Of a DNA stretch of 14,203 bases, positions 8,791 to 14,203 are shown in pieces. Numbering within the stretch: position 1 is the first letter of the stretch; each line of letters opens with the position of its first letter. The position numbers and the translations under genes were made by a program. The notes under the pieces are model-generated. The model saw only the letters and a program-made list of their open reading frames with translations. It was not told the origin of the DNA and did no database searches. Location: assembly GCA_013002105.1 (NCBI GenBank), contig JABDKS010000959.1, positions 1 through 14,203 on the forward strand. The letters are read 5' to 3'. The stretch comes from Pirellulaceae bacterium (GTDB taxonomy: Bacteria > Planctomycetota > Planctomycetia > Pirellulales > Pirellulaceae).

Positions 8791-8819
8791 GTACAAACTC
8801 CGTTCGAGTGAATTTGTAC
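8791..8819. other. Two-part hairpin upstream of the sulfite oxidase gene
   Basis: Outer arms GTACAAA (8791-8797) and TTTGTAC (8813-8819) are perfectly complementary. Inside them ACTC and GAGT can pair around a CGTTC loop. It ends about 87 bp before the chosen ATG and could be an operator for a dimeric regulator or a leader structure. It overlaps the right arm of the 12-bp inverted repeat. Confidence 0.4.
8799..8810 (-). repeat. Right arm of a 12-bp inverted repeat
   Basis: On the minus strand this reads CACTCGAACGGA, identical to plus-strand 7796-7807. The two arms lie almost exactly 1 kb apart, on either side of the degraded gene. Confidence 0.4.
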
Positions 8820-8906
8820 GTTCGTCGACAGGGTTATTCAACGCTCGTCAATTTGGTTTGATTTGCCTTTTGATTGGTGCCTGTCTCCACACAAAGAATT
8901 AATCCA

Positions 8907-10115
8907 ATGCATACACCACCGCTTCTTTCCCGACGTGATCTGTTGCTCGCCGGCGGCGGTATCGCGATAACCGGAATGATGCCGATCCCGCTGAGTGCCG
9001 ACCAACCTGGACTCGGCGAAAAGGATTTGATCTTTCGGACCACCGTGCCTCGGAATGCCGAACCGTCGCTCGACAAATTGGTTCAATCATGGATTACACC
9101 AACGAAGCACTTTTATGTTCGGTCACATGCACCCAACCCGGTGATTGACGCCGGGTCATTCGAACTGAGCGTGGAAGGTATGGTTCGTCAGAAAAGAACG
9201 TTCAAGCTCGCACAGCTTCTTTCGATGCAAAACCACACGATCACGGCAACCCTGACGTGCGCGGGTAATCGACGCGACGAGTTCAATCGCGAAGGGAAAG
9301 TGGGGGGCGTTCAATGGCAGGCCGGCGCGATCGGTAATGCCACGTGGACGGGTGTGGCGCTGTCGGATGTACTGAAGCAAGTGGAAGTGCTGGAGAACGC
9401 CAAGCATGTTTGGTTTGAGGGACTGGACGAGATCGAGAAAGGGGACGACGTGATCCCCTTTGGTGGATCGATCCCAATCGAAAAAGCGATGATTCGCGGA
9501 GCCGCATCCCATGACAGCGATTCCGACGACAGCGCGCCGGGGGCACTGTTGGCTCATCAAATGAACGGTGCTGCGTTGACCCCGGATCACGGCTACCCGC
9601 TGCGTACGATTGTGCCCGGCTACATCGGCGCGCGCAGTGTCAAATGGCTCGGCAAGATCGTTGTTAGTGACCGCCCGTCGCCAAATCACTACGTGGCTAC
9701 CGCCTACAAGATCGTCAGAGCGACCGATCCGATTGACTGGTCCGAGTCGGGTCCGATCTATCGGTTTCCAATCAATGCGGCGATCGCGACGCCGGCGGCA
9801 AAGACGTCCGTGCCAGCGGGAATGCTGGCCGTGACTGGATATGCTTTGCCCAGTGGTCGCCCTGGCGCAAAGCTTACCAAGGTGCTGGTGTCAGCCGACG
9901 ATGGCGATACGTGGACGACGGCAAAACTCACTGGCCAAGACGTTCGTTATTGTTGGCAACTCTGGAAAGCCAGTGTTCGCGTGACAACGCAGACGACGCG
10001 ACTGCTGGTCAAGGCCCAGGATTCGGCGGGCGGCTTCATGCCCGGTCGCGTCCCGTGGAATGCCAAAGGTTATCTACAGAACTCGTGGTACAAGCTTCCG
10101 CTGCAAGTCAGCTGA
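8907..10115 (+). CDS. Tat-exported sulfite oxidase-like molybdopterin enzyme
   Basis: A 402-residue oxidoreductase of the sulfite oxidase family. The N-terminus has a twin-arginine signal, SRRDLLLAGGGIAITG. The Mo-pterin domain follows: the family's FYVRSH segment, then TLTCAGNRRDEF with Cys118 as the expected molybdenum ligand, GNATWTGVALSDVL, PFGGSIPIEKAM, and HGYPLRTIVPGYIGARSVKW. Residues about 265-400 match the C-terminal Mo-cofactor dimerisation domain (KVLVSADDGDTW, then SWYKLPLQV). It would oxidise sulfite to sulfate, or a related substrate, in the periplasm. There is no heme domain or CxxCH motif, so electrons must pass to a separate acceptor not identified here. ATG 8907 was chosen because it starts the Tat signal; an in-frame TTG at 8874 would add 11 unlikely residues. 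A beta-propeller gene follows 31 bp later. Being only sulfite-oxidase-like, its substrate is inferred. Confidence 0.9.
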   Translation: MHTPPLLSRRDLLLAGGGIAITGMMPIPLSADQPGLGEKDLIFRTTVPRNAEPSLDKLVQSWITPTKHFYVRSHAPNPVIDAGSFELSVEGMVRQKRTFKLAQLLSMQNHTITATLTCAGNRRDEFNREGKVGGVQWQAGAIGNATWTGVALSDVLKQVEVLENAKHVWFEGLDEIEKGDDVIPFGGSIPIEKAMIRGAASHDSDSDDSAPGALLAHQMNGAALTPDHGYPLRTIVPGYIGARSVKWLGKIVVSDRPSPNHYVATAYKIVRATDPIDWSESGPIYRFPINAAIATPAAKTSVPAGMLAVTGYALPSGRPGAKLTKVLVSADDGDTWTTAKLTGQDVRYCWQLWKASVRVTTQTTRLLVKAQDSAGGFMPGRVPWNAKGYLQNSWYKLPLQVS

Positions 10116-10146
10116 CGGTACTGAACGCCACTGCCGTTTGTTGAAT

Positions 10147-11658
10147 ATGCCAATGAATCCATCGTTCAGTCTGTGCGTCGTTTGGTTCGCCTTGTCTGGT
10201 GTCGTTGCTACTGCCAGCGACTGGTCGCGATTCCGCGGACCGGCGGGTTCGGGCGTTGCTGTTGACTCCGATTCGTTGCCAACCGCTTGGTCGCCAACCG
10301 AGAATCTTGCCTGGAAAACGCCACTCCCGGGCCCGGGAGCGTCGAGTCCGATCATCGTTGGCGACAAGGTCTTGGTGACCTGCTACAGCGGATACGGCAC
10401 GACTCAAGCGACTCGCCGCGACATCGACAATTTGACACGCCATCTTGTCTGCGTCGATCTGCAAACAGGCAGGGTGATTTGGCAAACAGATGTGCCGGCT
10501 TCCTTGCCTGAAGACTCGTATTATGGAACGGGAGTTTCGTCGCACGGATACGCTTCGCACACCCCCGTTTCAGACGGTAACAACGTATACGCTTTTTTTG
10601 GTAAAGGCGGCGTCTATGCATTCGACCTGGACGGCAAACAGTTGTGGCGTGCCGATGCGGGCAAGGAGTCGGATCCGCCACGATGGGGATCGTCATCGAG
10701 TCCGGTTCTTTACAAAGACACGGTCATCGTGACGGCATCGGCCGAAAGCCAGTCGATCATCGGATTTGACAAAACAACGGGCCAGGTGCTCTGGCGACAA
10801 GAAGCGAAGGGTCTGGATGGAATGTGGGGAACGCCCACCTTGGTGAAGGTCGACGATCAGCGGACCGATCTTGTGATGCTGGTCGCCAAAGAGTTATGGG
10901 GGTTGGACCCGGCCAATGGCGAATTGCGTTGGCACGCCAGCGCGACCAGTTCGCAACAAGCCTATACAAGCGTCATCAAGCACGGGTCGCGGGTGTACGC
11001 ATTTTCCGGTCAAGGAGGCGGTAGCATTGCTGTGAATGCGGGCGGAAGCGGAGACATCAGCGATACCCATACGCTCTGGACGGGCACGGTCAATGCGACC
11101 TACGCGTCGCCGGTGCGGCATCGGTCCAAACTGTACGTCGTTTCGCGCGGAGTGTTGTCAGTCGTCGACGCAGACTCCGGTGATCGGGTGCAACAGATTC
11201 GATTGAAAGGTGCCCGGGAAACTGGCAACGCGAGATTTGGTTCGCTCGACTACGCATCGCCTGTCATTGCAGGTGATCGGCTGTTTTATCTGAACGCAAG
11301 CGGGCAGGTGTACGTGTTTGGACTGTATGAAAAAGTGAAAAACTTGGCGGTCAACCAAGTCACCACAGCGAAGGAGATATTTTGGGGCTCGCCCGCGGTC
11401 AGTGACAGTCGCATGATTCTGCGCAGTTCAAAACATCTGTACTGCATCGCCGACAAGGGTCAGACCTCTGCACCGATCCATCAGGATGTGACTGAGTCGG
11501 ATGTTGCGGATGCACAGCGCACAACCGCACGAAGTAGCAGTCATCCGCGTCGTCGCGTCGACGAACAGCTCATGGATTCGGATAGTCTGCTGCAGAAAAT
11601 CCGAGGTGACCGACCACGACCAGATCGCCCGCAACGACCCATCTCCGCGGTGCGTTGA
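10147..11658 (+). CDS. Secreted PQQ-like beta-propeller repeat protein
   Basis: A 503-residue protein with a Sec-type signal peptide (hydrophobic CVVWFALSGVVATA, likely cut before SDWSRFRG). The mature part begins with WSRFRGPAGSGVA, typical of planctomycete PQQ-like propeller proteins. Repeated blade motifs follow: LVCVDLQTGRVIWQTD, VYAFDLDGKQLWRAD, IIGFDKTTGQVLWRQE, LWGLDPANGELRWHAS, LSVVDADSGDRVQQIR and VYVFGLYEK. At least six to seven blades can be seen. The last 70 or so residues are low in structure and end in an Arg/Pro-rich tail (GDRPRPDRPQRP). ATG 10147 is chosen over the earlier frame start at 10060, which would overlap the sulfite oxidase gene and precede the signal peptide; ATG 10153 is equally possible. 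There is no CxxCH heme site, so it is not a quinohemoprotein, and PQQ binding itself is not shown. It probably shares a transcript with the upstream gene. Confidence 0.88.
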   Translation: MPMNPSFSLCVVWFALSGVVATASDWSRFRGPAGSGVAVDSDSLPTAWSPTENLAWKTPLPGPGASSPIIVGDKVLVTCYSGYGTTQATRRDIDNLTRHLVCVDLQTGRVIWQTDVPASLPEDSYYGTGVSSHGYASHTPVSDGNNVYAFFGKGGVYAFDLDGKQLWRADAGKESDPPRWGSSSSPVLYKDTVIVTASAESQSIIGFDKTTGQVLWRQEAKGLDGMWGTPTLVKVDDQRTDLVMLVAKELWGLDPANGELRWHASATSSQQAYTSVIKHGSRVYAFSGQGGGSIAVNAGGSGDISDTHTLWTGTVNATYASPVRHRSKLYVVSRGVLSVVDADSGDRVQQIRLKGARETGNARFGSLDYASPVIAGDRLFYLNASGQVYVFGLYEKVKNLAVNQVTTAKEIFWGSPAVSDSRMILRSSKHLYCIADKGQTSAPIHQDVTESDVADAQRTTARSSSHPRRRVDEQLMDSDSLLQKIRGDRPRPDRPQRPISAVR

Positions 11659-11779
11659 TCTCCGCTGTGATCACAAATCATCAATGTCAAGATGGCTGGT
11701 CCATGATGACCGTGTATTCACTACCGCTACGTCGATGAAAACGAAGACGAGCGTCGCGGTCGACGGATTACGATTTTGC

Positions 11780-12646
11780 TCACCGGTGCCCCAGGTCGAA
11801 CATTGCCAATTGCGGTAGGTGGTCACTCAGCGCAAACGATTCCTGATCGGCAATGTTCAGGCGGAATGCTCCCTCGAACAACGGTCTGGATGCTACAACT
11901 TGATCTGCAATGGGTCCCGCGGCCATCACATAATCAATCCGCCACTTGGGAATATCGGACTTGATCGTGAACCCGTTGCCGATTCCAACTGACGTGAACG
12001 TGTCCGTCCAGTGAGCGTCCATCCATAGTTTGTATTCCGCCGTTTCGGGACCGTGGTTCAGATCGCCCATCAACAGCATGGAATGACCCGCATCGAGATC
12101 CGCTCTCATCGAGGCGAGCATCATCCGGATTTCTTGCAGCCGAATCGTTGGATCAGCGGTTGAGTATAAGTGGGCGGAATGTACGATCAGGGGTCCACCA
12201 TCGGGTAATCTGATCGTCGCACGCCCCCAGTGCCGCGTGAACAATTCCCCTGGCCGCTGCGAATCGAGCGGGACGTTCTGCGAATCAATGATTTCCAAGC
12301 GGGTTAGTAGCGTCCCGGGCCAGTTGCCACCGCTTGGAAATCGAACATGATTCATACCAAGCTGCGCGGCGACTTCTTTTACAATCGCTTCGCTTGGCGA
12401 TTCAGAGAAAGTGACCACGTCGGGATCGTGGAGCATCAATTCCATGGCGAGCCGCCTTGCCATCTGCCCTTTGGCAACCGCCTGCTTGGCCAAATTGCGT
12501 TGATGTGGCCAACCGGTGCAGCCATAAACGTTGTAGGCGATCACGCGAAGTGGTTGAATTTTCGCATTCTGAGCCCAAAGTTTGCTGTTAACTGCCGATA
12601 GGCCGGCACCGAGTAAGGAGCAGAATTCGCGGCGTGAGAAAGGCAT
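11780..12646 (-). CDS. Tat-exported endonuclease/exonuclease/phosphatase-family protein
   Basis: A 288-residue protein. The N-terminus carries a twin-arginine signal, FSRREFCSLLGAGLSAV, so the enzyme likely acts outside the cytoplasm. The rest matches the EEP (DNase I/exonuclease III/sphingomyelinase-like) fold: LRVIAYNVYG with Asn39, VVTFSES with the metal-binding Glu82, HSAHLYS with His159, MGDLNHGPE with Asp195 and Asn197, RIDYV with Asp238, and ALSDHLPQ with Asp275-His276. The full catalytic set is therefore present. The family cleaves phosphodiester or phosphate-ester bonds; whether the substrate is DNA, a phospholipid or another ester cannot be told. The start is ATG 12646, supported by AGGAA at 12653-12657 six bases upstream. 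The open frame continues to 12946, but the extension has no domain-like sequence. It converges with the beta-propeller gene across a 121-bp gap. Confidence 0.88.
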   Translation of the reverse strand: MPFSRREFCSLLGAGLSAVNSKLWAQNAKIQPLRVIAYNVYGCTGWPHQRNLAKQAVAKGQMARRLAMELMLHDPDVVTFSESPSEAIVKEVAAQLGMNHVRFPSGGNWPGTLLTRLEIIDSQNVPLDSQRPGELFTRHWGRATIRLPDGGPLIVHSAHLYSTADPTIRLQEIRMMLASMRADLDAGHSMLLMGDLNHGPETAEYKLWMDAHWTDTFTSVGIGNGFTIKSDIPKWRIDYVMAAGPIADQVVASRPLFEGAFRLNIADQESFALSDHLPQLAMFDLGHR

Positions 12647-13157
12647 GTTAGGTTCCTGTATGTCCTTTGTCGTTTGATAGCCATATTGGCGTTCAGATAC
12701 CGGACTTCCGTTGTGAATTGGCATTCGTCCAACGAAGTGACTCGGCGTCGCCGCCAATCCTGAATGCCTTGTACACATGTTCTTATCGACATCACTGGAT
12801 GCTGGCACCACACCCGTCTTCACGCTGACGCGCGACAAATTGCACAACAAACTGCGTCCTGTGCGTTGGCAGCCAGGGTGCCTCGCGTGGCGAGTAAATC
12901 CATGTGCGGCCTGTCGATTGGATCTCGTGATTGAGTCCCATCGCAAACAACTTCAATTGACCAATGGCAATCAACGGGACAAAACGCAGGCGACCGATGT
13001 TCCCCGCATGTACGAATGGTCAAACAAGAGAGTTCGTTGCTGCCATCCACAGGGTCAGCCTCCGGGCCGCGAGCCTCACGCTGTATCGTTCCGCTCTCGC
13101 GAGACAAAAATGCACCCTGGCGTGAATCCATTGGACAAGTTCAATCAAGTTGGCAAC
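12647..13157. other. Gene-poor stretch between the sulfatase and EEP-family genes
   Basis: About 510 bp with no convincing intact gene. The open frames on both strands lack start signals and recognisable domains. One minus-strand frame, about 13019 down to 12792, is free of stops for some 76 codons. It has a protein-like hydrophobic pattern (RFVPLIAIGQLKLFAMG, then GRTWIYSPREAPWL), bounded upstream by TGA at 13020-13022. It may be a remnant of a lost gene. No tRNA, terminator with a T-run, or repeat array was seen. Confidence 0.45.
12653..12657 (-). promoter_or_regulatory. Ribosome binding site for the EEP-family gene
   Basis: AGGAA on the minus strand lies six bases before ATG 12646. It fixes the start at the Tat signal rather than at the far upstream end of the open frame. 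Confidence 0.6.
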
Positions 13158-14203
13158 TCAATTAGTGTTCGTCTTGCGCTTCTTCTTGGGTTTCTTCTTA
13201 GTGTGCACCACACTGGGACGGCTCATCGTTGATGATGGGTCACGAAAAACCCAGGGCTCCCATGTCGCTCGCGTCTTTTCCCATTCAGCAAGTGTTCGCG
13301 TGGGATACCACGCGGGCCAACCATGGACGTTGAAATCATAGTTCGCCCCGTTCGCCTCGACCCAATCATCCACAGTTGCGACCGGACATTTGTCTGGGAA
13401 GATTCCCATTGCACGGAATTCGTCGCTAACACCTTGATCATCAATGACTTCCCTGCGCCACTGCTCTAGTTCCGCCAAAAGCTTCGCTTTGACATCTGCA
13501 TATGCCTGATCGTCGGCCAAATTGTCAATTTCGTACGGATCAGCGTTCAAATCAAATAACTCGATTGGTGGTTTGGATTGTGCAAAAAAGCGAGCCTGCG
13601 CCGGCGTCAGTTTGCCTTTCATATTCAGAATGTTCATCTCGGCAAGCGGAGGATACGCTCCCTCTTTGTAACGATTGAACTGGCACCAGGGACGTTCGGG
13701 CATCAGGTTTACAATCAGCTTGTAATCCTTGGATCGAATTGCACGCATGGCGTCATGCGTTTCGTCCATCTTGTCTCGGGCGGCAAAAATGTACTGTCGC
13801 TGCCCGATCGTAGTGCCAAGCAGGTTTTGTCCGTGCAAAGGTACCGGTGGCGTTACACCGGCGACATCCAGGACCGTTGCACAAATGTCAAGCGACATGA
13901 CCATGTCGTCGCTAACCTGGCCTGGTGTCACGTTGCCCGGCCAACGCATGATCATGGGAATACGGATGCCGCCGTCATATAGAAACTGTTTGCCGCGGAT
14001 GTGACAGCGACCGTGATCGCCGATGAAAAAAACGATCGTATTGTCGGCAAGTCCTTCGTCGTCCAAACGTTTTAAGAGAGCCCCGACTTCGCGATCGACG
14101 ATCTGCATCTGCTCCAAACCATTGGCCCAGTCGCGGCGTATAAGCGGCGTGTCAGCATAGTACGGGGGGAGCTGGATGTCGGCGATATCAATCGGTCGTT
14201 CAG
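13158..14203 (-). CDS. Arylsulfatase-type sulfatase (S1 family), C-terminal part, 5' end outside window
   Basis: The minus-strand frame enters at the right edge and ends with TGA at 13158-13160, giving 347 residues. ADTPLIRRDWANGLEQMQIV, VGALLKRLDDEGLADNTIVF and FFIGDHGRCHIRGKQFLYDG are the central and metal-site blocks of S1 sulfatases, followed by GGIRIPMIMRWPG and SLDICATVLDVAGV. The later part has IRSKDYKLIVNLMPER and the common ELFDLNADPYEIDNLA block. The formylglycine C-x-P-S-R motif and signal peptide lie in the missing N-terminal part. Such enzymes remove sulfate esters from sulfated polysaccharides or amino-sugars; the substrate is unknown. The frame clearly continues upstream of the first internal start candidates (TTG 14117), so none of those is the real start. 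The C-terminus is an unusual lysine-rich tail, KKKPKKKRKTNTN. The next gene on this strand is the EEP-family protein. Confidence 0.92.
   Translation of the reverse strand, partial: ERPIDIADIQLPPYYADTPLIRRDWANGLEQMQIVDREVGALLKRLDDEGLADNTIVFFIGDHGRCHIRGKQFLYDGGIRIPMIMRWPGNVTPGQVSDDMVMSLDICATVLDVAGVTPPVPLHGQNLLGTTIGQRQYIFAARDKMDETHDAMRAIRSKDYKLIVNLMPERPWCQFNRYKEGAYPPLAEMNILNMKGKLTPAQARFFAQSKPPIELFDLNADPYEIDNLADDQAYADVKAKLLAELEQWRREVIDDQGVSDEFRAMGIFPDKCPVATVDDWVEANGANYDFNVHGWPAWYPTRTLAEWEKTRATWEPWVFRDPSSTMSRPSVVHTKKKPKKKRKTNTN

Larger units (their letters stand above)
8601..8906. other. Intergenic stretch between the pseudogene and the sulfite oxidase gene
   Basis: The missing 5' end of the beta-lactamase-like gene is not recognisable here. 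A minus-strand open frame at 8588-8782 gives 64 residues, with GKHHSYEVDDSLMYGARGNA near its end. I do not recognise it; it may be a small gene or a remnant. The stretch also contains the hairpin at 8791-8819 and must hold the promoter of the sulfite-oxidase-like gene. No clear promoter boxes were identified. Confidence 0.45.

Noticed and set aside
8838..9086. Minus-strand open frames over the sulfite oxidase 5' end
   Set aside because: They are antisense to a gene with clear Tat signal and Mo-pterin motifs and show no family features.
10060..10146. Earlier start of the beta-propeller frame
   Set aside because: It would overlap the sulfite oxidase gene and place 29 residues before the signal peptide.
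10147..11658. PQQ-dependent alcohol/glucose dehydrogenase
   Set aside because: Only the propeller repeats are present. The opening WSRFRG motif is typical of PQQ-like propeller proteins, and no heme-binding CxxCH was found.
12647..12946. N-terminal extension of the EEP-family frame
   Set aside because: The Tat signal begins at ATG 12646 with AGGAA six bases upstream. The extra 100 residues lack family similarity.
12777..13232. Plus-strand open frame of 151 codons across the sulfatase/EEP gap
   Set aside because: It has no domain-like sequence and no clear ribosome site, and it overlaps the 3' end of the well-supported sulfatase on the other strand.

Overview
The window reads like a chromosomal piece of a marine planctomycete of the Pirellulaceae (Rhodopirellula-like). 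This is inferred from gene content: a sulfatase, a secreted PQQ-type beta-propeller protein opening with a W-x-x-F-R-G motif, a SPINDLY-type glycosyltransferase, twin-arginine-exported enzymes, a moderate GC level, and roomy intergenic DNA with gene remnants. No rRNA, tRNA, CRISPR array, transposase or phage gene was seen.

Left part (1-3754, plus strand): the last 52 codons of a probable DegT/DnrJ-type aminotransferase, then a complete DegT/DnrJ/EryC1 sugar aminotransferase, then a nine-TPR protein with an O-GlcNAc-transferase-like (GT41, SPINDLY) catalytic half. Together they look like the end of a cluster for making amino-sugars and attaching sugars to proteins or surface polymers.

Middle part (3859-7675, minus strand): a UrtA-like periplasmic binding protein of the urea/amide ABC-transporter type, followed 145 bp downstream by a methyl-accepting chemotaxis protein (dCache, HAMP, PAS, signalling domain). 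No urea permease or ATPase genes lie beside it. The pair may be a binding-protein-assisted sensor rather than a transporter. Upstream lies about 1.2 kb without an intact gene. It holds a serine beta-lactamase-like gene broken by at least two frameshifts and lacking its 5' part. A 12-bp inverted repeat brackets that block.

Right part (8907-14203): a Tat-exported sulfite-oxidase-like molybdoenzyme and a secreted PQQ-like beta-propeller protein on the plus strand, 31 bp apart. They face a minus-strand Tat-exported endonuclease/exonuclease/phosphatase-family protein and the C-terminal two-thirds or so of an S1 sulfatase whose 5' end is outside the window. A 0.5-kb stretch between the last two shows no convincing intact gene. 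Export signals and family assignments fit breakdown of sulfated organic matter and handling of released sulfur oxyanions outside the cytoplasm, but a shared pathway is inference.

No plainly new system is evident. The best leads are the binding-protein/chemoreceptor pair, the aminotransferase/TPR-glycosyltransferase pair, and the sulfite oxidase/beta-propeller pair.
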